From assembly GCA_022791685.1 (NCBI GenBank), contig JAAVZO010000001.1, positions 156,527-220,526 on the forward strand: DNA of 64,000 nt, in the 5' to 3' direction. The DNA comes from Clostridiales bacterium. GTDB lineage: Bacteria; Bacillota; Clostridia; Oscillospirales; CAG-272. This document shows positions 23,790-32,782 of this stretch, one piece after another; position 1 is the first letter of the stretch, and each line of letters starts with the position of its first letter. The notes beneath the pieces were generated by a model. That model saw only the letters and a program-made list of their open reading frames with translations, was not told where the DNA came from and searched no databases. The position numbers and the translations under genes are program-made.

Positions 23790-24218
23790 TAGATTTTTTC
23801 AAAAAACTTTTTTGAGCCGATTTAATGGCAATAATACCCCATATAATAGCCTTTCAAAATCTAATCGCAGACTATCAGACATGATATTATATTACAGCTG
23901 CAACTCAAATATTCCAGATCTTCAAAGAATTCGAGTACGATGTTATAGTATATCTCAGCTGCTGGAGCATTTGCCGCATAGTACGACTCAAAGTCGCGGC
24001 TATGATTACGCGGATGATATACGACGTTGTTTCGTTATAATTTTCTGGTCAAGCAATACTGCCAGCACGAAAGATACCCCTCAACGCAATTTCATTTTCA
24101 TTAACACAATTTACTTCCTAATAAAGCATTCAAAAATTTGTACGCCTTATTATAACATTTTTAGAATCGCAATATGTTAATAATCTCGAAATATTTATCG
24201 AGGGTAAACATTATAAAA
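23790..24218. other. Gene-poor region
   Basis: No supported gene. A plus-strand frame from a TTG at 23812 has no ribosome-binding site and an untypical composition. On the minus strand a frame open from 24034 to 23861 encodes a Glu/Asp/Tyr-rich segment (for example AEIYYNIVLEFFEDLEYL) without a start, possibly the remnant of a decayed gene. Confidence 0.4.
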
Positions 24219-25028
24219 CTATTTTATGTGTTCATATATTTTTGCGAAATCGCGATTCAAAGCTGCAATGTCAACATTGCCGGAAGCGTCAAATGATGTC
24301 GCTTCGACCGTAAAGTCGCCTTTGTAATTTCGTTTTTTAATATTCATAAAGAAATTATCGAAATCAATATGCCCTGTTCCGAGATGAAGCGTGGCTAATT
24401 TCTTCCATTCCTTCGGCTTTCCTGCATAATCATTGACATGAATATGCGCAATTCTGCCGTCACTCCAGAGCTGCTGACGCTCAGGCGCGAATATTTCGTC
24501 GACCTGACCGTGGAATGCCGCCATCTTCGTATCAAATGTAAATCGCACATCAGTTTCACGTGCGAGCGTGTCGATATGCGTCTGCGGGTCCTTTTGATTG
24601 CAGACGACATTTTCGACAAGCACCTCAATGCCAGAAGCTTCTGCACGTTCTCTGACCCATACAAGCGACTTAAAGTTACTCTCGATACATTTGTCAGAAA
24701 GCATACCGTTCCAAAGGTGAAGTACCATCTTATCAACACCAAGCCGTTCAGCTGCGCGGCAGTTGAGGTCAAAGCGGTGCATTGCTTCTTTGCTTGCCTG
24801 CATAGCAAGCATCTCGCCGACGTTCTTTTCACAGTGTACGACCGGTATATTCAGCGACAGCGACTTCACATGATCTACTATACTATCGAGCTCTGGATAC
24901 CAATATTCATATATCATAAACTCGAAGCCGTCGCACTCAAGCTGCTTTGCGAAGCCTTCAAGCAGCTTAGGGTCTCGTCCGTTCGCACGTCCAAGCAGTG
25001 CACCGGTTGAACATAATACCTGATTCAT
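24219..25028 (-). CDS. Sugar phosphate isomerase/epimerase (TIM barrel)
   Basis: 269 residues of the xylose isomerase-like TIM-barrel superfamily. Metal-site segments VVHCEK, MVLHLWNG, VLVENV, FTFDTKMAAFHG, IAHIHVND and FTVEATSF occur in order; the Glu, Asp, His and Glu ligands are all present. The substrate is unknown. It is the last gene of a four-gene operon and its ATG overlaps the stop of hslO by four bases. Its pairing with Hsp33 has no obvious metabolic logic. Confidence 0.85.
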   Translation of the reverse strand: MNQVLCSTGALLGRANGRDPKLLEGFAKQLECDGFEFMIYEYWYPELDSIVDHVKSLSLNIPVVHCEKNVGEMLAMQASKEAMHRFDLNCRAAERLGVDKMVLHLWNGMLSDKCIESNFKSLVWVRERAEASGIEVLVENVVCNQKDPQTHIDTLARETDVRFTFDTKMAAFHGQVDEIFAPERQQLWSDGRIAHIHVNDYAGKPKEWKKLATLHLGTGHIDFDNFFMNIKKRNYKGDFTVEATSFDASGNVDIAALNRDFAKIYEHIK

Positions 25029-25921
25029 TTTTCAAACAGGCTCAGAGCCTCGTCCTTATTGAATAAATATTTCTTGTCGCAGAAGTGACACTCAAACTGT
25101 ATCTCCTCCGGCTTGCCCTCGCCGCGGCACTCAGCAAACACATTCTCGACCTCTTTTTTACCAAGGCTGATAAGTGCACGTGCGCAGCGCTCACGTGAGC
25201 AGTCACAGCTATATGCAACGTCCAACTCATCAAAAATATCGTACTCTATACCGTCGAGCGCAATATTCATCACATCCGCCACAGAGCAGCCGTCAGCGAA
25301 CAGGCGCGATACATTTGCAAGCTTTGAAGCATTCGCTTCAAGCTTTGATATAGTATCCTCAGCTGCGAACGGAAGCAGTGATACAAGCACACCCCCCGCT
25401 GCGAGACAGGTGTAATCGCGGTCGACCAGCACTCCAAGCGCGCAAAGGCTCGGTGTCTGCTCACTCGACGCAAAATACTGCGTGATATCCTCAGCGATCT
25501 CGCCGCTCACAAGCTCGATAGTGCCGGAATACGGGTCTTTGAGTCCGATATCTTTAACGACGCTGAGCGTTCCATGTCCGATAGCACCAGACACATCGAG
25601 CTTGCCGTTGGATTTTTTCGGTATATCAATGATTGGATTCTGAATATATCCCTTTACATTTCCGGCATAGTCCGAAACTGCGATCACATTCTTTGCCGGT
25701 CCGTCACCGCGTATATTTAAGGTGAGCGAATTTCCCTTGTCTTTAAGGAGCGTTCCCATTATCGACGCAGCGGTCAGCGTTCTGCCAAGCAATGCACTTG
25801 CAGTGGGAGTCGTTCCGTGATATTTTATTGCGTCGTTGACTATCGCCGTAGAATCAACGACAAAGGCGCGCGCGCTTCCATCTCTGGTCATCGCGCGCAG
25901 CATGATTGATTTTTTCTGCAT
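25025..25921 (-). CDS. hslO: Hsp33 redox-regulated chaperone
   Basis: 298 residues, normal for Hsp33. The N-terminal substrate-binding domain contains SALLGRTLTAASIMGT and the linker is followed by the C-terminal redox switch with CDC (in YSCDCSRERC) and CHFC. These four cysteines hold zinc when reduced; oxidation with unfolding activates holdase activity in the cytoplasm. In an anaerobe it would protect during oxygen or hypochlorous stress. It starts 36 bp after the methyltransferase and overlaps the isomerase. Confidence 0.96.
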   Translation of the reverse strand: MQKKSIMLRAMTRDGSARAFVVDSTAIVNDAIKYHGTTPTASALLGRTLTAASIMGTLLKDKGNSLTLNIRGDGPAKNVIAVSDYAGNVKGYIQNPIIDIPKKSNGKLDVSGAIGHGTLSVVKDIGLKDPYSGTIELVSGEIAEDITQYFASSEQTPSLCALGVLVDRDYTCLAAGGVLVSLLPFAAEDTISKLEANASKLANVSRLFADGCSVADVMNIALDGIEYDIFDELDVAYSCDCSRERCARALISLGKKEVENVFAECRGEGKPEEIQFECHFCDKKYLFNKDEALSLFEK

Positions 25922-25957
25922 TTTAATTCCTGATTTTATAGTATATTCATGTCTGAA

Positions 25958-26716
25958 CTAAATTCTTCTTACGGTAAAATACCAGCGTTCGGTATCCTCG
26001 TCAACTGGTTCACCATTGAGACCTCCCGACAATTCAAGCAGCTCGAATCCAGTCTCAGTGAGCAGCTTCTTTATTGTACGAAGCGAATAACAGCGCTCAC
26101 GCTGTTCCTCGTCGTAGCGCTCCCAGCGCCCGTCCTCGCACTCGCGGAAGATCGACAGATAAAAGTCGCAGAGCTTAGTTTTCTGATTATAATAATTCTG
26201 CCACGCGCAAAGCAGCCCATCTTCTTCAAGCACATATGAGTTATCCCCATATACGCGCTCGAATTTCGCCGGAGCGTTCATATCAAAAACAAACACCCCA
26301 TCCGGTTCAAGATAGGTGTGTACGTGCGACAGAGCGCGTGTCAGCGACGATGTATCTGTTAGATAGTTAAGGCTGTCAAGACAGCAGACAACAGCATTGA
26401 CTGTTCCATAGAGTTCAAGCTCGGTCATATTCTGACGCACAAGCAATACCTTATGAGGAAAACGCTCAGAATCGCATTTCTGTCTTGCAACCGACAGCAT
26501 TTCCTCCGAAAGATCAATTCCGGTCATATCATATCCGCGACTGGCAAGTATAGCGGTTATGGTACCTGTACCGCAGGCGAGATCAAGAACTGACCTCGCC
26601 TGTGGTGCATATTTTTTGAATTGACCTTCTATGTAATCAACCCACGCGGAATAATCTACTCCTGAGTTGAGCGCGTCATATACTGCTGCAAGAGACGTAT
26701 AGGCGCTTTGGCTCAT
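25958..26716 (-). CDS. Class I SAM-dependent methyltransferase
   Basis: 252 residues. Motif I is VLDLACGTGTITA (about 42-54), then GIDLSEEML, and VVCCLDSLNYL as motif IV region. The family methylates small molecules or RNA; the target is unknown. Its ATG overlaps the stop of the YerC-like gene by four bases, which indicates coupled translation in the same operon. Confidence 0.88.
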   Translation of the reverse strand: MSQSAYTSLAAVYDALNSGVDYSAWVDYIEGQFKKYAPQARSVLDLACGTGTITAILASRGYDMTGIDLSEEMLSVARQKCDSERFPHKVLLVRQNMTELELYGTVNAVVCCLDSLNYLTDTSSLTRALSHVHTYLEPDGVFVFDMNAPAKFERVYGDNSYVLEEDGLLCAWQNYYNQKTKLCDFYLSIFRECEDGRWERYDEEQRERCYSLRTIKKLLTETGFELLELSGGLNGEPVDEDTERWYFTVRRI

Positions 26717-27003
26717 TTGCGGTCGAGCCTTTCAAGTACAGTTATGTAACCGTCGCTTCCGTACTTCAAGCAGCGGTTGACACGGCTGATCGTTGCTGTG
26801 CTGAGACCAGTCTTAGCCGCAATGTCAGTGTAAATGTGATTGTCCTTTAGCATTTTTGCCGCAAGCAGACGCTTGGACATTTCCTGTAGCTCGGCAACCG
26901 TACACAGATCCTCGAAAAAGCTATAACATTCGTCAACGCTCTCGAGGGTCAGGATGCCCTTAAACAGAAAATCAATCTTTTCATCATTAAGCTTACTATT
27001 CAT
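26713..27003 (-). CDS. YerC/YecD family TrpR-like regulator
   Basis: 96 residues, wholly TrpR-like helical: LFKGILTLESVDECYSFFED, then LCTVAELQEMSKRLLAAKML and the HTH AAKTGLSTATISRVNRCL. YerC/YecD proteins are DNA-binding but their regulon is poorly known. The ATG at 27003 is preferred over an upstream TTG because GAAAGGA stands 9-10 nt before it. First gene of the four-gene operon, so it may control itself and the genes that follow. Confidence 0.92.
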   Translation of the reverse strand: MNSKLNDEKIDFLFKGILTLESVDECYSFFEDLCTVAELQEMSKRLLAAKMLKDNHIYTDIAAKTGLSTATISRVNRCLKYGSDGYITVLERLDRK

Positions 27004-27124
27004 GTTTTTAGTTTCCTTTCGAATCAAAAAAATTACGGTACTTATATTTTAATATATTTTTCTGTTATTGTAAAGAGGTTAAGTGAAAATTACATATTAA
27101 ATTTACATTTGCGAGTTTTTTCGC

Positions 27125-28183
27125 TCAATTTTTTATAGAACCGCAGATAAATCTCGCTATTTCGTCCGGCAGCGCACCAGAAATGTACTCTCCTATATCA
27201 AGCTTGCACAGAAACTCTGCTACCTCATCGGTCGAATAACCGACTCCTATAAGCTCATTTGCTATGATACCAACATCACGCACGCCAAAGAAATCTCCGC
27301 TAATATGCAGTGCTGAGATCTTACCCTCGCGCACATCGAGATCAGCTTCGACTGTACCAAATTCAAACCGGTGTTTAAGCTTTGTCTCAAAGCTGCCGAA
27401 TCGCTGTAAATTCCATTCATCGGTCGAGTACTTATTTTGCGATAGTAATTCTATCCCAGCGATAGTTTCAGGATCAAAGATTTCCGCCGGAACGTCATAA
27501 CGGGCAGTGATATAGTCGACAATATATCTCATAAAATCAGTCACACTCTCGGCGAAGCTGAGTTTTTCATCCGGTATGAGGTCGATAATATTCGCAACTC
27601 GGCTTCTTACACTCTTGATACCCTTACTTTTGAGCTTGTCTGCATCGACATTGAGTGCCCCTTGCATATACGACATATCAGCGGAAAACAGCAGTGTTCC
27701 GTGGTGCATGGTCTTGACTTTGCCATCCGTGGTATTGTATACGCACTGTGCGTTTCCGGAGATTTTGCGTTTATCCCCATCGCTTGTAGCTGCGATAATA
27801 TCATTTCGCCCTGACAGCTCAGCTGCAACGCCGAGCGAAGCTAAAGCTTCGACGACAGGTCGAGTAAAATGCTCGAAATCCAATCCGCCAGCGCGCATTC
27901 CTTTTGCAAGCTCACCGTCCATTGGAGAGATAAAAGTGAAGTTTACATTTCCAAGGTCATGGAATACCGCACCGCCTCCAGTCAGCCGACGAACCACTTT
28001 AATTCCGTTCTCTCTCGCAAAATCGAGATTTATCTCAGCAAATGCGTTCTGATTCTTACCGATTATGACCGCAGGGGCATTGCGCCAGAGCAGAAATATA
28101 TCGCCGTCAGAGTGCTCAAGCAAATATTCTTCCGAAGCAAGGTTAAAGTACGGGTCGGTATTTTCATTTATGTATATTTTCAT
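27125..28183 (-). CDS. lplA: Lipoate-protein ligase
   Basis: 352 residues. The catalytic domain carries WRNAPAVIIGKNQN, RRLTGGGAVFHDLGN (the RRxxGGGxVxHD lipoyl-AMP site) and KISGNAQ (active-site Lys), followed by the C-terminal accessory domain. It activates free lipoate with ATP and attaches it to lipoyl domains. The E2 gene at 32783 encodes the likely target. No lipA or lipB is in the window, so use of imported lipoate is likely. It follows the AAA protein by 20 bp. Confidence 0.95.
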   Translation of the reverse strand: MKIYINENTDPYFNLASEEYLLEHSDGDIFLLWRNAPAVIIGKNQNAFAEINLDFARENGIKVVRRLTGGGAVFHDLGNVNFTFISPMDGELAKGMRAGGLDFEHFTRPVVEALASLGVAAELSGRNDIIAATSDGDKRKISGNAQCVYNTTDGKVKTMHHGTLLFSADMSYMQGALNVDADKLKSKGIKSVRSRVANIIDLIPDEKLSFAESVTDFMRYIVDYITARYDVPAEIFDPETIAGIELLSQNKYSTDEWNLQRFGSFETKLKHRFEFGTVEADLDVREGKISALHISGDFFGVRDVGIIANELIGVGYSTDEVAEFLCKLDIGEYISGALPDEIARFICGSIKN

Positions 28184-28203
28184 GTTTATTCACCGTCACG
28201 GAT

Positions 28204-28791
28204 TTATCTTATATGTCCGGTTGTTACACGAATACGATATATCATACTGCTAATAGGATTAAAACGCGGTGAGAGCGAAAGCCCGCACTCATCAGCAATA
28301 CGTTCCGCCGTCTCCGATATCGACAGCTTATCACAATCGAGCAGAAGTGCGTCTGGAATCTCAGTTGGAAAGCGTTCATACGCAGCGATACACTCGTTCG
28401 CCATCTGAGCAGCAAATGAATTCTTTCCCTCAAAACGCTTATGCTGTCTACGGCGAAGCTCGTCCTTAGACAAATTCAGCACAATATGCCGTTTAACTGG
28501 CACATTATCGGTAATCTCGTGCCAATAATCAGTGCGAATTATTGTCATTGGTGCAAGAATTATGCCATCGTAATCGACAAAACTTCGCAGCATTTGATTA
28601 TTGATACTGCGCCATTCGGGATGATCCTGAAAATTACTATATTTCATCGAATCTGGAAGGCAGCGGCGGATATAATATCCAGCTTCTTCCGGATCGAATA
28701 TATGAACATTCCGAAGTCGGCGTGCAAGCTCATACGTTGTCTGCGTCTTGCCCGCACCGAATGCACCGTTTATAAATATTATATCAGCCAT
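28204..28791 (-). CDS. TmrB-like P-loop ATPase/kinase
   Basis: 195 residues. Walker A is NGAFGAGKT (about 7-15), with a basic lid-like stretch LRRRQHKRFEG. It resembles TmrB (tunicamycin resistance) and other small AAA_33-type kinases. The ATG at 28791 has GGAG 8 nt upstream; an upstream GTG at 28800 would overlap that site. Probably co-transcribed with lplA, although no functional link is clear. Confidence 0.75.
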   Translation of the reverse strand: MADIIFINGAFGAGKTQTTYELARRLRNVHIFDPEEAGYYIRRCLPDSMKYSNFQDHPEWRSINNQMLRSFVDYDGIILAPMTIIRTDYWHEITDNVPVKRHIVLNLSKDELRRRQHKRFEGKNSFAAQMANECIAAYERFPTEIPDALLLDCDKLSISETAERIADECGLSLSPRFNPISSMIYRIRVTTGHIR

Positions 28792-28814
28792 CGACTGCAC
28801 TCCGTTTTACACTC

Positions 28815-28857
28815 AAAAATAATACGGATAATTTTTCGGACTATCCGTATTATTTTT
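28815..28857 (-). terminator. Terminator of the pyruvate dehydrogenase operon
   Basis: Perfect 16-bp stem AAAAATAATACGGATA / TATCCGTATTATTTTT, 27 bp after the E1 stop. Confidence 0.9.
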
Positions 28858-28883
28858 GCTATTTATAATTCTTGCTGTATTAC

Positions 28884-31370
28884 TTAGATGCCCTTCTTGC
28901 TTCTGTCGATCTTCTCAACGTCGCTGACATTGAGCTTTGCGACATATCCCGGGATAGGCATGATCTTCTCGTGGATAACGTCGATGATTCCATCAGCCTG
29001 CGGGAAGAAACTCTTTTCGAGCTCGTGGCTGGGAGTGATCCAGTTGCGAGAACCAAATGCTACAGGCGGTGCGTCAAGATAATCGAATGCAAGCTCCGCG
29101 ATATTCGCAGCCATATCCTTCATTACCGAACCTCTCTCGCAAGCGTCGCCAACAATGATGATCTTGCCGGTCTTCTTGACAGACTCAATGACCTTCTCAT
29201 AGTTGAACGGCACAATAGAGCGTGCGTCGATAACCTCAGCAGATATGCCATACTTCTCCTCGAGAGTCTTAGCTGCGTCGAGCGCACGGTAGAGCACTGC
29301 GCCGATTGTAAGAATGGTAACATCCTTACCCTCACGCTTAACGTCCGGCTCGCCGAGCTTGACTTCGTAATAGTCAGTCGGAACGCCGCCCTCGTGGAAC
29401 TGCTCACCTATATCGTAAATACGCTGGCTTTCGAAGAAGATTACCGGGTCAGTACCCGACAGTGCTTCGTTCATGAGACCCTTTGCGTCGTAAGGAGTTG
29501 CCGGGAACACAACCTTCAAGCCCGGGATATGAGCGGTAAGCGCCGTCCAATCCTGCGAATGCTGTGCGCCGTACTTCGAGCCGACCGATACACGAAGGAT
29601 GATCGGCATTTTGAGAATGCCTGCTGACATTGCCTGCCACTTTGCGACCTGGTTGAATATCTCATCACCTGCGCAGCCGATAAAGTCAGCGTACATCAGC
29701 TCGACGATAACACGTCCGCCGCACATTGCATATCCAACTGCGGAACCGACGATTGCAGCCTCCGAAATAGGTGCATTGAAGAAACGGTGATACGGGAGCG
29801 CCTCAGTGAGTCCACGGTATACCGCATATGCGCCGCCCCAGTCACGGTTATCTTCACCGTATGCAATAAGGGTCGGGTCTTCATAGAATTTATCGATTAT
29901 AGCCTCAAACAGACCGTCGCGCAGACCGAATATCTTAGTCTTAGGCAGCGGCTTGCCATCTGCGTCATAAGCATAACGCGACTTTACTGCGAGCGACTTA
30001 ACGCGCGGATTGTCAGCCTTAGGCATGAGGACCTCAGGCTCGCGTCCTTCTTCCATCGTCGGGCGCTTCTCGTTCGAGAACATGATGCCCGCGATAGCAT
30101 CAGGGTTCTTATCAAGGTCCATACGCGGCGAAGCTTCTTCATCGACAGCCAGCTTGCAGACCTTAGTCATGCGGCGAATGATGACCTCGTCGATAGCGTC
30201 AAACTCATCGCTTGTAGCAACTCCGCCGAGAATGAGCTTTTCTTTGTATGCCTTGATCGGGTCCATATTCTTCCACTCTTCGATCTCCTCAGGAGTACGG
30301 TAGGTGGACGAGTCGGACGGCGAGTGGCCGGTAGTTCTGTATGTGACAACATCGAGCATTGCTGGACCTTTGCCCTCAATAAGCAGCTGCTTTTTGCGGG
30401 TAACAGCGTCAATTACTGCGAACGGGTCGTAACCGTTTACGCGCTCAGAGTGCATTTGCTCAGGATTTACACCTGCGCCCATGCGTGCTGCCATGCCGAA
30501 TGCCATGGTCTCGCCCATGGTCTGACCGCCCATGCCGTAGAAGTTGTCGAATACGTTAAAGAGTATCGGAAGTCCTGGATTGTTACCATTGTCGGTCGAG
30601 CCCCAGAGCTGGCGAATCTGGTCCATAGCTGACATATTGAGCGATTCAAGCACCGGACCACGTCCGCAAGCGCCATCACCAAAGTTTGCTACAACAATGC
30701 CCTTCTTCTTGTTGGCACGCTTATATATAGCCGCACCGAGTGCAACCGGAGCTGCACCGCCGACGATAGCGTTGTTCGGGAAGATACCAAACGGAATGAA
30801 GAATGCGTGCATCGAGCCGCCGAGACCTCTGTTGAATCCAGTAGTACGGGCAAATATTTCAGCCAGCGCGCCGTAAAGCAGGAAGTCGATAGCTAATTCC
30901 TTGATATTGCCCTTTACTTCCTCTTTACCCTCTATAACCTTGAGGATCGAGCCGCCAAGGAACTCCTTCATGATATCATAGAGCTCCTCATCGCTGAGCT
31001 TGTGAATAGACGAAAGTCCCTTTGCGAGAATTTCGCCGTGGCTTCTGTGTGAGCCGAAGGTGAAGTCGTTGATATCGAGAGAATACGCCTCACCGACTGC
31101 CGAAGCTTCCTGACCGAGCGAAAGGTGTGCAGGTCCGGGGTTATTATACTCAACGCCGTTGTATACGCTCTTTGTCTTGATTTCATTGAGCATGGTTTCG
31201 AACTCGCGGATAATACGCATATCACGGTAAATGCGAAGCATATCAGCCTTCGAATAAAGTGCCTTTTCCTCGTCGAGCGTCTTCGAATACTGGTTTACCG
31301 GGATATCCTCAAAATGGATGTAACCGGGCTGGAAGACCTTCTTAGGGTCGATATATTGACTCTTTGGCAT
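28884..31370 (-). CDS. 2-oxoacid (pyruvate-type) dehydrogenase E1, alpha-beta fusion
   Basis: 828 residues joining E1 alpha (about 1-430) and E1 beta (about 480-820) in one chain. The alpha part has the TPP motif GDGACGRGPVLESLN and HRSHGEILAKG. The beta part has YGEDNRDWGG, FNAPISEAAIVG and ELMYADFIGCAGDEIFNQ. E1 decarboxylates a 2-oxo acid with TPP and passes the acyl group to lipoyl-E2. Fused E1 subunits are known in Clostridia and relatives. Pyruvate is the most likely substrate, but acetoin or branched 2-oxo acids cannot be excluded. GAGGAG precedes the ATG. It is the last gene of the E2, E3, E1 operon. Confidence 0.92.
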   Translation of the reverse strand: MPKSQYIDPKKVFQPGYIHFEDIPVNQYSKTLDEEKALYSKADMLRIYRDMRIIREFETMLNEIKTKSVYNGVEYNNPGPAHLSLGQEASAVGEAYSLDINDFTFGSHRSHGEILAKGLSSIHKLSDEELYDIMKEFLGGSILKVIEGKEEVKGNIKELAIDFLLYGALAEIFARTTGFNRGLGGSMHAFFIPFGIFPNNAIVGGAAPVALGAAIYKRANKKKGIVVANFGDGACGRGPVLESLNMSAMDQIRQLWGSTDNGNNPGLPILFNVFDNFYGMGGQTMGETMAFGMAARMGAGVNPEQMHSERVNGYDPFAVIDAVTRKKQLLIEGKGPAMLDVVTYRTTGHSPSDSSTYRTPEEIEEWKNMDPIKAYKEKLILGGVATSDEFDAIDEVIIRRMTKVCKLAVDEEASPRMDLDKNPDAIAGIMFSNEKRPTMEEGREPEVLMPKADNPRVKSLAVKSRYAYDADGKPLPKTKIFGLRDGLFEAIIDKFYEDPTLIAYGEDNRDWGGAYAVYRGLTEALPYHRFFNAPISEAAIVGSAVGYAMCGGRVIVELMYADFIGCAGDEIFNQVAKWQAMSAGILKMPIILRVSVGSKYGAQHSQDWTALTAHIPGLKVVFPATPYDAKGLMNEALSGTDPVIFFESQRIYDIGEQFHEGGVPTDYYEVKLGEPDVKREGKDVTILTIGAVLYRALDAAKTLEEKYGISAEVIDARSIVPFNYEKVIESVKKTGKIIIVGDACERGSVMKDMAANIAELAFDYLDAPPVAFGSRNWITPSHELEKSFFPQADGIIDVIHEKIMPIPGYVAKLNVSDVEKIDRSKKGI

Positions 31371-31411
31371 AATAGTTCTCCTCTTTAATTATTTATATAA
31401 AATACATTTAA

Positions 31412-32770
31412 TTACTCAAACATTGCTTCACGGATAACTTCACATACGGTCGGATGTGGGAATACAAAATGGCGAACGTCCTCGACGCGCATTTCATTTT
31501 CCACCATCATTGCCGCACCGTAGATTATCTCAGAAGCGTAATTTCCTATCATGTGTACACCAAGTACGCGATGGTGTGCCTTATCAACGATAACCTTGAC
31601 AATTCCGTCACCGCCCTCATTTTCAGCAACATAACGTCCACTGTAGCGTAGGGTGAGCGAGCGAACCTCAGCTTCGATTCCTTTTGCTTTTATCGACTCG
31701 GAAGTCTCGCCGACCGCCGCAACTTCTGGATTGGTGTATATGACCGACGGAATAGAGATATAGCGAACAGCGTCCTTCTTTCCGAGCATATCGTTGACAG
31801 CGACCTCGCCCTCTCGATATGCGGTATGAGCCAGCATGGATTTACCGTTTACATCTCCGGCTGCCCATACGCCCGATATATTCGTGCGTCCCTGCTCATT
31901 CGTAACAATCGCGCCGCGCTCAGTGAGCACACCGATGTTCTCAAGTCCGATTCCAGCGGTATTCGCACGGCGGCCAACTGCACAGAGTACGCAGTCAGCG
32001 TCAACCTCAACAGCCTTGCCGTCGAGCTCACAGGATACCGACTTAGTCCCGACTGCGGTAACCTTTGCGCCGAGCATGAACTCAACACCTTTTTTCTTAT
32101 AATTCTTAAGCAGTATAGCCGCAATTTCACCATCGGTAGGTCCGCCGATATGGTCGAGCATTTCGATAACGGTCACCTTAGAGCCGATAGAATTGAAGTA
32201 TGAAGCCATCTCAAGTCCGATCACTCCACCGCCGATAACAGCTAACTTCTTCGGAACAGTTTTCATTTTGAGAATCTCACGGTTCGTTACTGCAAAACCG
32301 GATGCGACCGCTTCACGCAGTCCCGGGATCGGCGGTACAGCCGCCTCTGAGCCGGTGCAGATAAGCAGACGCTTAGCCGCATATATTTCGTCTCCGACCT
32401 TGACCTTGAAGCCCTCTGAATCGCGCTCGACTATCTCCCCGCGTCCGTTTACAACCGTAACTCCGGCGTGTTTCATCTTAGCGCCGATACCGCCGACGAG
32501 CTGTTTTACAACTCTGTCCTTGCGGTCAACTACCTTAGCATGGTCGATCGAAGCATTTGGAAGGCTTACGCCGTACTCCTCGCTATGCTTTGCATAGTCG
32601 AATATCTTTGCCGAATAGAGCAGCGTCTTAGTCGGGATACAGCCTTCATTAAGGCATACTCCGCCAAGTGCGCGTCCTTCGATAAGCAGTGTCGAAAGTC
32701 CGCTCTTTGCCGCGCGTTCAGCGGCATTGTATCCAGCCGGACCTCCGCCGAGTATAATAAGCTCGTACAT
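31412..32770 (-). CDS. lpdA: Dihydrolipoyl dehydrogenase (E3)
   Basis: 452 residues. FAD-binding GGGPAGYNAAERAAKSG, the redox disulphide GGVCLNEGCIPTKT, the NAD-binding IGGGVIGLEMASYF, the second FAD motif VWAAGDVNGK and the C-terminal HPTVCE interface are present (active-site His and Glu). It re-oxidises dihydrolipoyl-E2 using NAD. The ATG at 32770 is preferred because AGGAGG stands 7 nt upstream; the in-frame ATG at 32776 is too close. 12 bp after E2. Confidence 0.95.
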   Translation of the reverse strand: MYELIILGGGPAGYNAAERAAKSGLSTLLIEGRALGGVCLNEGCIPTKTLLYSAKIFDYAKHSEEYGVSLPNASIDHAKVVDRKDRVVKQLVGGIGAKMKHAGVTVVNGRGEIVERDSEGFKVKVGDEIYAAKRLLICTGSEAAVPPIPGLREAVASGFAVTNREILKMKTVPKKLAVIGGGVIGLEMASYFNSIGSKVTVIEMLDHIGGPTDGEIAAILLKNYKKKGVEFMLGAKVTAVGTKSVSCELDGKAVEVDADCVLCAVGRRANTAGIGLENIGVLTERGAIVTNEQGRTNISGVWAAGDVNGKSMLAHTAYREGEVAVNDMLGKKDAVRYISIPSVIYTNPEVAAVGETSESIKAKGIEAEVRSLTLRYSGRYVAENEGGDGIVKVIVDKAHHRVLGVHMIGNYASEIIYGAAMMVENEMRVEDVRHFVFPHPTVCEVIREAMFE

Positions 32771-32782
32771 CCGCATACCTCC

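Noticed and set aside
23812..24180. Plus-strand frame of 122 codons in the gene-poor region
   Set aside because: TTG start without ribosome-binding site, atypical composition and no recognisable motif.
29787..30632. Long open frame opposite the fused E1 gene
   Set aside because: Antisense shadow of a conserved gene, no start signals or motifs.
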